A stretch of DNA of 64,000 nucleotides from Picosynechococcus sp. PCC 7003 (GTDB taxonomy: Bacteria; Cyanobacteriota; Cyanobacteriia; Cyanobacteriales; MRBY01), in the NCBI RefSeq assembly GCF_001693255.1, contig NZ_CP016474.1:824661-888660 (forward strand). Reading direction: 5' to 3'. The notes beneath the pieces are model-generated. The model saw only the letters and a list, made by a program, of their open reading frames with translations. It made no database searches and was not told where the DNA came from. The translations under genes and the position numbers were made by a program. How positions within the stretch are numbered: the first letter of the stretch is position 1; every line of letters begins with the position of its first letter. Positions 52,139-60,993 of this stretch are shown piece after piece.

Positions 52139-52381
52139 ATGATCACAACAACCGCAAAGTGGGGCAATAGCCTTGCCATCCGGATTCCTAAAAATTTAGC
52201 CGAGGAGCTTGCTCTCACTGAAAAATCAACTGTCGATTTAAGGGTGATTGAAGGAAAAATTGTGATCACGCCACAAACCGCTCCCAGCTATTCCCTAGAG
52301 GAACTTCTAGAAGCGATTACACCGGACAATCTCCACGGAGAAATTGACAGCGGCCTCGCCACAGGAAATGAAGTGTGGTGA
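52139..52381 (+). CDS. mazE: MazE-like antitoxin (AbrB fold)
   Basis: An 80-residue protein started at the ATG at 52139; upstream in-frame codons read through the operator and are ignored. Residues 1-45 are the swapped-hairpin AbrB/MazE DNA-binding domain (TTTAKWGNSLAIRIPKNLAEELAL, DLRVIEGKIVI). The acidic C-terminal tail (about 50-80) would bind and block the toxin. The stop overlaps the toxin start by several bases, a typical coupling of toxin-antitoxin pairs. Confidence 0.88.
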   Translation: MITTTAKWGNSLAIRIPKNLAEELALTEKSTVDLRVIEGKIVITPQTAPSYSLEELLEAITPDNLHGEIDSGLATGNEVW

Positions 52382-52722
52382 AACATCATCAAGTTTATAT
52401 TCCCCGTCGCGGAGATCTTATTTTTCTAGATTTCAACCCGACTAAAGGCCATGAGCAAAGTGGCCACCGACCTGCTTTCGTCATCTCGCCCCAAACCTAT
52501 AACGCCAAAACTTCGCTGGCATTGCTGATCCCGATCACAAAACAGCGGAAAGGCTATCCTTTTGAAGTGCCACTGTCGCCCAATTTACAAATCCAAGGTG
52601 TGATTTTAGTTGATCAAATCAAATGTTTAGATTGGCAAGTCCGGCAAGTCCGGTTTGTGGAAACAGCTCCCCAAAATATTGTTGAAGAAGTTCAAGCAAA
52701 GCTAAAGCCATTAATTTTTTAG
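52375..52722 (+). CDS. mazF: MazF-like mRNA-interferase toxin
   Basis: A 115-residue protein with GTG start at 52375 (a second GTG follows at 52378), both overlapping the mazE end. RRGDLIFLDFNPTKGHEQSGHRPAFVIS is the MazF signature, including the catalytic Arg and the conserved region before the beta sheet; KCLDWQVRQVRFV also matches. MazF toxins cut single-stranded RNA at short motifs. Cleavage specificity cannot be predicted. The module is intact. Confidence 0.9.
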   Translation: MVKHHQVYIPRRGDLIFLDFNPTKGHEQSGHRPAFVISPQTYNAKTSLALLIPITKQRKGYPFEVPLSPNLQIQGVILVDQIKCLDWQVRQVRFVETAPQNIVEEVQAKLKPLIF

Positions 52723-52763
52723 CCAAAAAGACCGGGTAAATTTAGGAAAAATAATTTTATTAT

Positions 52764-54461
52764 ATGGCCAGCATCAAACCACTTCCCAATGATGTGATTC
52801 AACTCATCGCGGCCGGTGAAGTGATTGATTCCCTAGCGGCGGTGGTGCGAGAGTTGGCAGAAAATGCCATTGATGCGGGAGCGACACGCATTAACATCGA
52901 TATTCAGCCCCAACGTTGGCAAATTCGGGTAGTAGATAACGGGCAAGGAATGGATCTGGAAGATTTACAGCAATGTGCCCTGCCCCACCGGACGAGCAAA
53001 ATTGGCGATCGCCAAGATTTAGCCCACATCAAAAGTCTTGGATTTCGGGGGGAAGCACTCCATAGTATTGCCCAGGTGGCGAAGCTTACTATCGCCAGTT
53101 GTCAGCCAAATCAACACGGTTATCAACTCGCGGCCCACCAAGATACCGTTTCCGATCCGGTGCTTCAGCCCATGGCTGTGGGAACGATGGTGACGGTGAC
53201 AGATATTTTTCAGAATTTTCCGGTGCGGCGTCATGCGCTACCGGCGATCGCCCAGCAATTAAAGACCGCCCAGCAAATTATTTACCATTTAGCCCTATGT
53301 CACCCGCAAATTACCTGGCAAGTAACCCAAAATAATCAACCTTGGTTTGCCATTGGTGCGGGTAAAAATGCCCAGGATATTCTGCCGCAACTGCTCAAAT
53401 CGATTAACATTCAAGACTTAATTTATCAGTACTATCAAGCCTCAAAATTCTTAGAAGAATATCAGCCTAGTTTTTCCCAGAGTCGTTTGGAATTAGTGCT
53501 CGGTTTACCAGACCGTTGCCACCGCCACCAAGCTGACTGGTTAAAGCTCGGTATCAACGGACGAATCGTCAGATTTCCCGCTTTAGAACAGGCGATTACA
53601 AAAGCCTTTGTTCGCACCTTGCCCCGCGATCGCCATCCCGTTTGTTTTGTTCATCTCCACGTGCCACCGGAACAGATCGACTGGAATCGTCATCCTGCTA
53701 AAAGTGAAATTTATCTGCAAAGTCAAGCCCTCTGGCAAGAGATTATTCCCCAGGCGATCGCCAAAAGTTTAAGTTTTAGTGAGGCGAGTTTGCCACGTGT
53801 CGAAAATCAGCGGGTTTTAAATCTCATTCAAGCAGCAGAGAAATCGGAAAATTATTCACTCAAATCATCAGAAAATCAAGCCGATATCGTCCCCAAAAAT
53901 CCGCTTCAAAAATCCTTAACAGTCATTGGTCAAGCGCGGAATACCTATATTTTAGTGGAGCATCCCGAGGGAATTTGGCTCGTAGAACAGCACATTGCCG
54001 ATGAGCGCGCCATCTATGAAGATTTACACAAAAATTGGCAATTGATTTCTCTGCCCCAACCGATACTTTTAAATGATTTATCTCCTAAACAAATTGAGCA
54101 ATTGACAGAGAATATTAGCCTTGAGCTAGAAGCTTTTGGGGAAAATATTTGGCGGGTGAATACCATTCCGAGAGCTTTGCAAGATAATACTGACTTAGAA
54201 GCGGCTTTACTAGAACTCAGCCTAGGGGGAGATCTGGAGGCTGCCCAAGTGGCGATCGCCTGCCGAACGGCTGTCCGTAATGGCACACCGCTAGATTTTT
54301 TAGCCATGCAAACAATCATTGATCGCTGGCAACGGTGTCAAAACCCAAGCACCTGTCCCCACGGACGCCCCATTTACCTCGCCCTAGAAGAAACTTCTCT
54401 ATATCGGTTTTTCCGACGCCATTGGGTTTTGGGCAAAAGCCACGGCATTACCGAAAAATGA
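52764..54461 (+). CDS. mutL: DNA mismatch repair protein MutL
   Basis: A 565-residue protein. The N-terminal GHKL ATPase is complete: IAAGEVIDSLAAVVRELAENAIDAG, DNGQGM, TSKI and GFRGEAL. The C-terminal dimer domain holds the endonuclease-like segment VEQHIADERAIYE and the zinc-type TCPHGRPIYL. The segment differs from the consensus DQHA(x)2E(x)4E in having Glu for the first Asp and Ile for Ala. It links MutS recognition to strand repair. The gene is 41 bases past mazF on the same strand. Confidence 0.92.
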   Translation: MASIKPLPNDVIQLIAAGEVIDSLAAVVRELAENAIDAGATRINIDIQPQRWQIRVVDNGQGMDLEDLQQCALPHRTSKIGDRQDLAHIKSLGFRGEALHSIAQVAKLTIASCQPNQHGYQLAAHQDTVSDPVLQPMAVGTMVTVTDIFQNFPVRRHALPAIAQQLKTAQQIIYHLALCHPQITWQVTQNNQPWFAIGAGKNAQDILPQLLKSINIQDLIYQYYQASKFLEEYQPSFSQSRLELVLGLPDRCHRHQADWLKLGINGRIVRFPALEQAITKAFVRTLPRDRHPVCFVHLHVPPEQIDWNRHPAKSEIYLQSQALWQEIIPQAIAKSLSFSEASLPRVENQRVLNLIQAAEKSENYSLKSSENQADIVPKNPLQKSLTVIGQARNTYILVEHPEGIWLVEQHIADERAIYEDLHKNWQLISLPQPILLNDLSPKQIEQLTENISLELEAFGENIWRVNTIPRALQDNTDLEAALLELSLGGDLEAAQVAIACRTAVRNGTPLDFLAMQTIIDRWQRCQNPSTCPHGRPIYLALEETSLYRFFRRHWVLGKSHGITEK

Positions 54462-54505
54462 GTATTTTAAAAGTTGATTGACTCTTTACCTTTACCCCAA
54501 AAACG

Positions 54506-56041
54506 ATGCTTGAGCTTGACCAGATTTTTGTCACTGCCGCCCAAATGCAGCACCTCGAAACAGAAATTTTCAACCAGGGAATGCCAGTGCCAGCCCTCAT
54601 GGAAAAGGCAGCGGGCCTAATTGCCCAATATATTCAAAATCATTATCCTCTAAAAGATTATCGAAAAATCAGCATTTTAGTAGGGCCTGGTCACAATGGT
54701 GGTGATGCTCTGGTTGTTGCCCGGGAATTATATTTTGCTGGTTATGAACTATGCTTATTTCGCCCTTTAGAAAAACTGAAATCCTTGACCCAAAGCCATT
54801 GGGATTATGCACAATTTTTAGGAATTTCCCACACAAAAGATCTTGATTTATTTTTAGAAAGTCATTTAATTATTGATGGTTTGTTTGGTTTTGGTCTAAC
54901 GCGACCGATCACGAGGAATTTAGGATTATTAATTGATGAACTGAATGAATCGGGCCGCCCCATTGTCAGCATTGATTTGCCTGCGGGACTCCATACCGAT
55001 ACTGGAGAAGTGCTTGGTACGGCGATTCAAGCGACAGAAAGTCTCTGTTTAGGTCTTTGGAAGCGAGCCTACGGGCAGGATGCTGCCACACCTTTTTTGG
55101 GCAAAGTTAACCGTCTTGATTTTGGGATTCCTTCCCATGTAATTGCAGAAGCCTTATCGGCTAAAAATACGATTCAAGGCATTCCCCAGGGTCTATTGCA
55201 ACGTCTATTACCCTTGGGGCGATCGCCTTTGACCCACAAATACAAACAAGGCCATTTATTGCTGATCGGTGGCTCCCAAACGTACCTGGGGAGTGTGCTG
55301 CTGGCGGCTTTAGGAGCGCGGGCAACGGGTATTGGCATGCTCACCATTGCGGTGCCAGAATCCTTGAAATTGTTAGTGGTGGCCCAACTGCCGGAGGCTT
55401 TGGTCCTTGGTTGCCCAGAGGATGAAACGGGGGCGATCGCCCAACTGCCGAGCCTCGATTTTTCCCGGTATCAAGCGGTGGCCTGTGGTTGCGGTTTGAC
55501 CCTGGCGGGGGCGACCAATTTAATGCCCGACCTCATGCCGCGGGAAGTGCCTTTAGTGCTGGATGCCGATGCCCTTAATTGGCTGGCCGAAGAAGATCTA
55601 GAAGTACTCCAAAACCGTCATTTCCCAACGATTTTGACCCCCCATCTCGGTGAATTTAAACGTCTGTTTGCGGATCAAATTCCCATCACCGCCGACCGAT
55701 TTCAGATGACCCAAATGGCAGCTCAACTGACCGGGGCGATCGCCCTTTTGAAGGGGGCAAAAACTGTGATTGCCCGGCCCGATGGTGTGACCCATTGCGT
55801 TACAGAAAGTACCCCAGCCCTAGCCCGGGGCGGCAGTGGTGATGTTCTCCTGGGTTTAATCGGTGGCCTTTTGGCCCAACATCCAGAGGCCCCTTTAGAA
55901 ATTGCGGCGATCGCCGCTTGGTGGCACGCCCAAGCCGGAATTCTTGCAGCCCAGGCCAAAACCGTTGCCGGGGTCGATGGGGTCACTTTGGCGGAATTTC
56001 TCATTAAAGTTTTACAGCAATGGCCAACAAAATCTGCCTGA
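54506..56041 (+). CDS. nnr: Bifunctional NAD(P)H-hydrate epimerase / ADP-dependent dehydratase
   Basis: A 511-residue fusion that repairs damaged NADHX/NADPHX. The N-terminal half (about 1-215) is the epimerase, with VGPGHNGGDALVVARELYFAGY and IDLPAGLHTDTGEV. The C-terminal half (about 220-505) is the ribokinase-like dehydratase, with GHLLLIGGSQTYLGS, LTPHLGEF, LLKGAKTVIARPDG and the late GSGDVLLGLIGGLLAQ. The fusion is common in bacteria. It begins 44 bases after mutL. Confidence 0.93.
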   Translation: MLELDQIFVTAAQMQHLETEIFNQGMPVPALMEKAAGLIAQYIQNHYPLKDYRKISILVGPGHNGGDALVVARELYFAGYELCLFRPLEKLKSLTQSHWDYAQFLGISHTKDLDLFLESHLIIDGLFGFGLTRPITRNLGLLIDELNESGRPIVSIDLPAGLHTDTGEVLGTAIQATESLCLGLWKRAYGQDAATPFLGKVNRLDFGIPSHVIAEALSAKNTIQGIPQGLLQRLLPLGRSPLTHKYKQGHLLLIGGSQTYLGSVLLAALGARATGIGMLTIAVPESLKLLVVAQLPEALVLGCPEDETGAIAQLPSLDFSRYQAVACGCGLTLAGATNLMPDLMPREVPLVLDADALNWLAEEDLEVLQNRHFPTILTPHLGEFKRLFADQIPITADRFQMTQMAAQLTGAIALLKGAKTVIARPDGVTHCVTESTPALARGGSGDVLLGLIGGLLAQHPEAPLEIAAIAAWWHAQAGILAAQAKTVAGVDGVTLAEFLIKVLQQWPTKSA

Positions 56042-56062
56042 GCGTAAACCTCTGGGAACGAC

Positions 56063-56452
56063 CTAGGGAGAAGTGGGCGGCCGAAAAACTTGCATTAATA
56101 TCTTGAGGGGTGGTTTTTGCCAGTAATCAATGTGGGAAATGATTAAGTTATCGGCGTTGATTTCCAAAAGACTATGGCCAGAAATGCGTAAACGGGGTTG
56201 CCAGGGCAGAGGGCAAGTCATGGATAGCGTCCAATCGCTGCGGATGGTTTGTTGAGTTTGCTGGAGGTCGTGGAGTTCCAAGTGAATATCCCGAAACCAG
56301 CGTCCTAAAAAACCGATCATTTTTTGATAGCGTTCGCGCCCCCGGAACCGATTGAGGGGGTCTTGGAAAAAAACATCGTCGCTGTAAATGGCAAAGGTTT
56401 GATCCTGGGGAAAGTTTTGGTAATCCTGGCGCAAGATATCGAGGAGATCCAT
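56063..56452 (-). CDS. DUF2358 protein
   Basis: A 129-residue protein starting MDLLDILRQDYQNFP at the ATG at 56452. The segments YSDDVFFQDPLNRFRGRERYQKMIGFLGRWF and LRISGHSLLEINADNLIISHIDYW fit DUF2358, an NTF2/SnoaL-like alpha+beta fold in cyanobacteria and plants. No catalytic residue is assigned. It follows the OmpA-like gene on the same strand with 15 bases between. Confidence 0.8.
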   Translation of the reverse strand: MDLLDILRQDYQNFPQDQTFAIYSDDVFFQDPLNRFRGRERYQKMIGFLGRWFRDIHLELHDLQQTQQTIRSDWTLSMTCPLPWQPRLRISGHSLLEINADNLIISHIDYWQKPPLKILMQVFRPPTSP

Positions 56453-56467
56453 CGGCAAAACCTGTGA

Positions 56468-57292
56468 CTATTGGGTACGAATTTCGAGGCGGGCTTGGCT
56501 GGTGGTTTCTATTGCGTCTTCTGTGGGGTCAGCGGCAGCTTGTTCGCCATAGCCGACCACGAGCCAGCGATAATCACCGGGGAGAGCCTCAGCAAGGTAA
56601 GTTTGGACGGCCTGGGCCTGCTGTTGGGCGAGGCTTGTGGCCTTGGTGGCATCGGCCCCAACTTGATAACTGCTAATGGTGATCGTTTGGCGCTCCTGCT
56701 GCTGGAGATCGATGGCGATCGCCCCCAGAATTTCCGCAGCCTCGGCGACAAGTTGTCCATCGGCGCTAAATAGAGCATTGCTGGGCAGGGTGATTTTTAA
56801 CGGTTCCGGATTTTGCGAAGTCATTGCGGGGGCAGCCTGGGGGTCAAAGGTGCTGGGGTCAGCGGTGAGGAGTTCAGTCAAATTATTGAGGCGATCGCCT
56901 AAATCTGCCTGTTGTTGACCCAGATCGAGTTCTGCCTCTAGTTGTTGGGTGCGCGCTTCGAGGACATCCAGTTGGGCTTGAATGCCAGCAATTTCCTGTT
57001 CAATGGCGGCCCGGTCTGCGGCCGATAAATCAGCAATGGTTTCGTTGAGAGTCGGTTGGGTCATTCCAGCAGAATTTGTCGCCCATAACCGTAAAAATAA
57101 TGGCGGTTTTGGCGCGGCCCGTGGCATAAAATGACCCACCAAGATCCCCAAGGCGATCGCCCCGAGACCAGAACCCAGCAAAAGTGCAGTGCGGCCCAGG
57201 GTTGCGATGATCCATTTTGTTACAGAAAAGCGGGATTTCGTTGACGGTATTGGGGGGTGGGGTGAAGATGAACTCACAGTAGTCGTCGCCAT
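56468..57292 (-). CDS. Membrane-anchored OmpA-like domain protein
   Basis: A 274-residue protein; a GTG lies two codons upstream of the chosen ATG at 57292. A disordered N-terminus is followed by one transmembrane helix (about 30-55, WIIATLGRTALLLGSGLGAIALGILVGHF). A coiled coil follows (about 85-140, IAGIQAQLDVLEARTQQLEAEL), and the C-terminal 100 residues resemble OmpA/MotB (ALFSADGQLVAEAAEILGAIAIDL, LAQQQAQAVQTYLAEAL). The OmpA fold usually binds peptidoglycan. The exact motif is degenerate here, so this is a moderate call. Confidence 0.65.
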   Translation of the reverse strand: MATTTVSSSSPHPPIPSTKSRFSVTKWIIATLGRTALLLGSGLGAIALGILVGHFMPRAAPKPPLFLRLWATNSAGMTQPTLNETIADLSAADRAAIEQEIAGIQAQLDVLEARTQQLEAELDLGQQQADLGDRLNNLTELLTADPSTFDPQAAPAMTSQNPEPLKITLPSNALFSADGQLVAEAAEILGAIAIDLQQQERQTITISSYQVGADATKATSLAQQQAQAVQTYLAEALPGDYRWLVVGYGEQAAADPTEDAIETTSQARLEIRTQ

Positions 57293-57406
57293 CGGCACAA
57301 TAATTTATCGCTATTCTAATGCCCTAGAGACCCCGCCGCTCAGGTTTGTTTAAACCATCGCCTGGCCGTTTTATCCTTTTTTTACCGCTCCTTCCCCCCT
57401 GAGATC

Positions 57407-58117
57407 ATGTCTATCTCCACCGCCGACCCCCAGCTCATTACGGATCCGCTCCACAGTCCCTTTCCCATCCCTTGGCAGTGGATTTTAGAGACCCAAGCAA
57501 CGGTGGCCGCCGGAGACCAGAGGAGTGCCGATGTCTATCGCAGTCCTTCGTTGAAAAACGGTCGCCATCAGTATGCCGCCTACAGTCGGATTCAGTTAGC
57601 ACTGCGCCCGCAACTCCAGGAAAGTCAGGTCACCAGTGTTTTATTTGTAGAAAATTTGCAAACAGGCATTTTAAATACGGTGATGGCGCGATCGCCTTTA
57701 GCTCCCCAGCCACTCCAGGAAGCTGAAGGAAACGATGCAGCAGGTTTAATTTCGTTATTAATTCCCGTGTCTTGGTCTGCCAATGGTCAAAAGCTCCTGG
57801 CACGGCAGTTTGAAGGCTTTTTTAACAGTGGTATGATGTCGGATTTTGCGGTGGTCTGGGATGCAAAAACCCAACGGAGTATTACCCTCCAACCCAATAT
57901 CGAAACCGAATATAGCCATGCCATTTTGTTGGGCTGGAGCGAACAATATGCCGAGGATGTCCTGTTCCAAACTGGGGTCATGGGGGAGGAATCCTGGCCC
58001 ATTTGGCGGGTGAGTTCCAATGGTGATACAAACCTTGCCACAGAAAATCACGGGGTGGTCTATGGTGATCTCCTTTCCCCTGCTTGGTTTGGCTGTGACG
58101 GAGAATTTAACATTTAA
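57407..58117 (+). CDS. Uncharacterised cyanobacterial protein (236 residues)
   Basis: A soluble protein with a beta-rich pattern and many Trp and Gln residues. It contains ARQFEGFFNSGMMSDFAVVWDAKTQRSITLQPN and AILLGWSEQYAEDVLFQTGVMGEESWPIWRV. There is no signal peptide or membrane segment, and no motif I can tie to a function. It is followed by hemJ on the same strand 88 bases later. Similar proteins occur in cyanobacteria as far as I recall. Confidence 0.65.
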   Translation: MSISTADPQLITDPLHSPFPIPWQWILETQATVAAGDQRSADVYRSPSLKNGRHQYAAYSRIQLALRPQLQESQVTSVLFVENLQTGILNTVMARSPLAPQPLQEAEGNDAAGLISLLIPVSWSANGQKLLARQFEGFFNSGMMSDFAVVWDAKTQRSITLQPNIETEYSHAILLGWSEQYAEDVLFQTGVMGEESWPIWRVSSNGDTNLATENHGVVYGDLLSPAWFGCDGEFNI

Positions 58118-58205
58118 TGTCAACTTCGAAGAAAACTGCGGCGATCGCCCCCAGCCCCTTTTACACTGACTAAAAACGATATAAAGATTTTTATCGAAAC
58201 TTCCT

Positions 58206-58820
58206 ATGACACAGTTTTGGTCAGAGATTGCTCCCCAGGCCTATTTTTGGTTCAAGGCGTTCCATATTATCGGTGTGGTGGTCTGGTTTGCGGGGTTGTT
58301 TTACCTCGTGCGCCTTTTTGTTTACCATGCTGAAGCCGAAAAGGAACCCGAACCCGCCCGGAGTATCCTCAAAAAACAATATGAGTTGATGGAAAAGCGC
58401 CTCTACAACATCATTACCCAACCGGGAATGTTTGTGACCGTGGCCATGGCGATCGCCGTGATTAGTACCGAACCAGGGGTCTTAAAAGCCTGGTGGCTCC
58501 ATGCCAAATTGGCCTTGGTTGTTCTGTTGCTGGTCTATCACTTTTTCTGCGGGCGGATCATGCGCAAGCTGGCAGAAGGCACCTGTACTTGGACAGGCCA
58601 GCAGTTCCGCGCCCTCAACGAAGCGCCGACCCTCCTGTTAGTGACTATCGTGATGTTGGCAGTATTTAAAAATAGTTTGCCCCTCAATTGGACAGGGGGT
58701 TTAATTCTAGCCCTGATTGTCTTTATGGCTGCTGCGATCCAACTCTATGCGAAAAAACGCCGTAAGGATCAAGAAAAACTCCGGGAAGCCCAGAGCCAAG
58801 TGGCGACGTCCAATCCTTAA
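58206..58820 (+). CDS. hemJ: Protoporphyrinogen IX oxidase HemJ
   Basis: A 204-residue membrane protein with four predicted helices (FKAFHIIGVVVWFAGLFYLVRLFVYH, IITQPGMFVTVAMAIAVIS, LHAKLALVVLLLVYHFFCGR, LLLVTIVMLAVF and a last helix). HIIGVVVWFAGLFYLPRLFVYH-like segments with conserved His are the signature of HemJ, the protoporphyrinogen oxidase used by most cyanobacteria (slr1790 type). Heme and chlorophyll synthesis depend on this step. The C-terminus is basic and cytosolic. Confidence 0.93.
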   Translation: MTQFWSEIAPQAYFWFKAFHIIGVVVWFAGLFYLVRLFVYHAEAEKEPEPARSILKKQYELMEKRLYNIITQPGMFVTVAMAIAVISTEPGVLKAWWLHAKLALVVLLLVYHFFCGRIMRKLAEGTCTWTGQQFRALNEAPTLLLVTIVMLAVFKNSLPLNWTGGLILALIVFMAAAIQLYAKKRRKDQEKLREAQSQVATSNP

Positions 58821-58854
58821 AATTATCCTTCGATTTTGTGAATTGTCATTAGTA

Positions 58855-58892
58855 AAAGTCCCTGGATCCTCTAAAAAAGATCTAGGGACTTT
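58855..58892 (+). terminator. Strong terminator-like inverted repeat after hemJ
   Basis: AAAGTCCCTGGATC (58855-58868) pairs with GATCTAGGGACTTT (58879-58892) with one G-U pair over a 10-nt A-rich loop. The arms end in AAAG/CTTT, so it can work in both directions and also serve the convergent cynS gene. Confidence 0.8.
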
Positions 58893-58949
58893 GTCATGTA
58901 CATCAAACTTGAAATTCAAAAAAGAAAAACCCAGTGATTTTTAAATCGC

Positions 58950-59393
58950 TTACCATTTTTTGTAGGGTAAAAATTTACCGCACATGGTGACCTTCACGCG
59001 ATCACCTTTAGGGTCTTCAACCTTATCCACTTCAATGGAAAAATCAATCGCACTCATGATCCCATCGCCAAATTTTTCGTGGACGACTGCTTTGATGGGC
59101 ATCCCATACACTTGCATAATTTCGTAGAAGCGATAGATCAACGGATCGGTGGGAATGACGGGTTCTAGGGAACCTTTGAGGGGAGGCTCCGTGAGTTCTG
59201 CGGCGAAATCTTCCGGTAAACCCACGGCGGTGACGAGGCTTTTTGCTTCCGTCTCATCGGCACTGGCTTGACGGTAAAACACAGCCGCCACCCAAGTTTC
59301 ATCACGGCCGACTTTTTCGCCGAGGGTAGTAAAACTAAGACCTGTTGTTTTTTTGGCAGCAAGTAATTTTTCGGTAATTACGGCGATCGCCAT
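58950..59393 (-). CDS. cynS: Cyanate hydratase (cyanase)
   Basis: A 147-residue enzyme that turns cyanate and bicarbonate into ammonia and CO2. The N-terminal half has a helix-turn-helix-like bundle. The catalytic residues correspond to R88, E91 and S114 in [13 protein letters not shown] and [12 protein letters not shown]. The C-terminus [15 protein letters not shown] is nearly invariant in cyanase. It gives the cell nitrogen and CO2 from cyanate. It is divergent from the hydrolase gene at 59870 over a 476-base intergenic region. Confidence 0.95.
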   Translation of the reverse strand: MAIAVITEKLLAAKKTTGLSFTTLGEKVGRDETWVAAVFYRQASADETEAKSLVTAVGLPEDFAAELTEPPLKGSLEPVIPTDPLIYRFYEIMQVYGMPIKAVVHEKFGDGIMSAIDFSIEVDKVEDPKGDRVKVTMCGKFLPYKKW

Positions 59394-59439
59394 AGAAATT
59401 TTTCTCCGTTATCAAATAAATTCAACTGCACAGAATTTG

Positions 59440-59477
59440 TGGACAATTTGAGCCATTAATCAGGGCAAATTTGTCCA
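59440..59477. promoter_or_regulatory. Inverted repeat in cynS leader
   Basis: TGGACAATTTG at 59440-59450 faces CAAATTTGTCCA at 59466-59477; the arms match except for one extra T. It lies 47-84 bases before the cynS start codon, so it can be an operator or a leader hairpin. No regulator is assigned. Confidence 0.4.
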
Positions 59478-59617
59478 TACCACATCAAAAAAAGATTGAC
59501 TTCAACCTTGATTTACTGAAATCGTTTTTGTATGAAAAACATCCCAGTAGGTATTAGCAAAAAAACTTTTGGTGGAGTGATTGCTTGCTATTAAACGGGT
59601 TAAAAAATCAACGCAAT

Positions 59618-59658
59618 GTAATCAAAGATACGCTTTTAAATGGCAACAATTGTATGTT
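59618..59658 (+). promoter_or_regulatory. NtcA-type promoter between cynS and the hydrolase gene
   Basis: GTA-ATCAAAGA-TAC at 59618-59631 is a perfect match to the NtcA site GTA-N8-TAC. It is followed after 21 bases by TATGTT, a TA-N3-T -10 box at 59653-59658. This is the canonical layout of a NtcA-activated promoter reading rightward. A leftward -10-like TTTAAT also exists about 22 bases on the other side, but it is a weaker match. Confidence 0.6.
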
Positions 59659-59869
59659 GAACCTGGGAAACTGTGACAAAAATCAACGCTTCGCGCTAAA
59701 AGTACATCAAGTCAATTCAAAAAATACATCATGCAAATTATCGTTTCGGTCAATGCAGCCTAACTTCAGTGATCGCCTTCCTCCTTGCTGACCTCGATTT
59801 GACAATGTGTTTTTCAAACACCACAATAGGGGTATGGCGAAAATATCTGTTGCCCGTGAGGTATCGATT
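59659..59869 (+). promoter_or_regulatory. Remaining upstream region of the hydrolase gene
   Basis: No gene is supported in the rest of the 476-base gap (59394-59869). The frame at 59585-59791 lacks a ribosome-binding site and runs over the NtcA site. A second possible promoter is TTGACA at 59799-59804, a 17-base spacer and CACAAT at 59822-59827. It would give a leader of about 36 bases for the gene at 59870. Confidence 0.4.
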
Positions 59870-60901
59870 ATGGCGAACCAATTACCCATTCCTGCTTTTT
59901 TTGATCCCCAGACCGTTGGTCAGATCTGGCGTGTCCCCTACCTAGACCGAGCCGCCGCTGCCGAAACCTGGGCCACAGAACATGGGATTAAGCCGGCCAC
60001 CACTGACTGTTGCCGCGTGTGCCTCCTGGTGGTCGATGTGCAGAATACCTTTTGTATCCCGGAGTTCGAGTTGTTTGTCGGCGGCCAATCGGGGCTGGGG
60101 GCCGTGGAAGATAACCGACGTCTGTGTGAATTTATCTACCGAAATATTGGGACAATCACCGCCATCACCCCCACCATGGATACCCACAGGGCCGTGCAAA
60201 TTTTTCACCCGGTCTTTTGGGTCAATGCCGCAGGTGAACATCCCCAACCCGCGAGTCAAATTAGCTTTGCGGAAGTTGACCAGGGTCTTTGGCGCGTGAA
60301 TCCGGCGATCGCCTTTAGTGCCAAACGGGACTACGAAGAGTTACAACAATATGCCCGCCACTACACTGCCCAACTCAGCCAAGCGGGGAAATATCCCCTG
60401 ACGATTTGGCCCTACCACGCCATGTTGGGGGGGATTGGCCACGCCCTTGTGCCAGCGATAGAAGAAGCTATCTTTTTCCATAATTTAGTGCGCCATAGCC
60501 AAACCCATTTTGAGATCAAAGGGGACAATCCCCTCACGGAAAATTATTCTGCATTGCGGCCAGAAGTATTAGAAGATGCCCAGGGACAACCCATTGCCCA
60601 GGAAAATACCCGTTTCCTGCAAAAATTATTGGCCTTTGATGCGCTGATCATTGCGGGGCAAGCCAAAAGCCACTGTCTCGCCTGGACGGTGGACGATTTA
60701 CTCTCGGAAATTTTGCGTCACGACCCAGCCTTGGCAAAGAAAGTTTATCTTTTAGAGGACTGTACTTCCCCGGTGGTTATCCCTGGGGTGGTCGACTTTA
60801 CGGCCCAGGCGGATCAAGCCTTTGCTCGATTTGCCGCAGCGGGGATGCAACTTGTGCGTTCGACGATGGCGATCGCCGATTTTCCGGGACTAAATCTGTA
60901 G
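59870..60901 (+). CDS. Isochorismatase-fold cysteine hydrolase
   Basis: A 343-residue protein with GAGGT as ribosome-binding site before the ATG at 59870; the ATGs at 59807 and 59834 lack one. The isochorismatase-fold residues are D56 in [11 protein letters not shown], with a Lys/Arg region in the middle, and C269 in [18 protein letters not shown]. It has a long insert between, making it much larger than the usual 200 residues; [15 protein letters not shown] lies in that insert. Nicotinamidase- or amidase-like chemistry is likely; substrate unknown. It is adjacent to cyanase and behind a NtcA site, so a role in nitrogen scavenging is an inference. Confidence 0.78.
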   Translation: MANQLPIPAFFDPQTVGQIWRVPYLDRAAAAETWATEHGIKPATTDCCRVCLLVVDVQNTFCIPEFELFVGGQSGLGAVEDNRRLCEFIYRNIGTITAITPTMDTHRAVQIFHPVFWVNAAGEHPQPASQISFAEVDQGLWRVNPAIAFSAKRDYEELQQYARHYTAQLSQAGKYPLTIWPYHAMLGGIGHALVPAIEEAIFFHNLVRHSQTHFEIKGDNPLTENYSALRPEVLEDAQGQPIAQENTRFLQKLLAFDALIIAGQAKSHCLAWTVDDLLSEILRHDPALAKKVYLLEDCTSPVVIPGVVDFTAQADQAFARFAAAGMQLVRSTMAIADFPGLNL

Positions 60902-60993
60902 TTGTCTGGGAGAGGGAATTATGTACAATCTAGCCAACGTGAAAACCTCCCCTACAATAGGAAAATAACAATACACAGACAAAAGAAGGGTCT

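Noticed and set aside
52139-56041. Defence island around mazEF
   Set aside because: Neighbours are mutL and metabolic genes; there are no restriction, abortive-infection or CRISPR genes, so it is only a lone toxin-antitoxin pair.
59585-59791. 68-residue frame between cynS and the hydrolase
   Set aside because: No ribosome-binding site, poor codon pattern, and it overlaps the NtcA site and -10 box.
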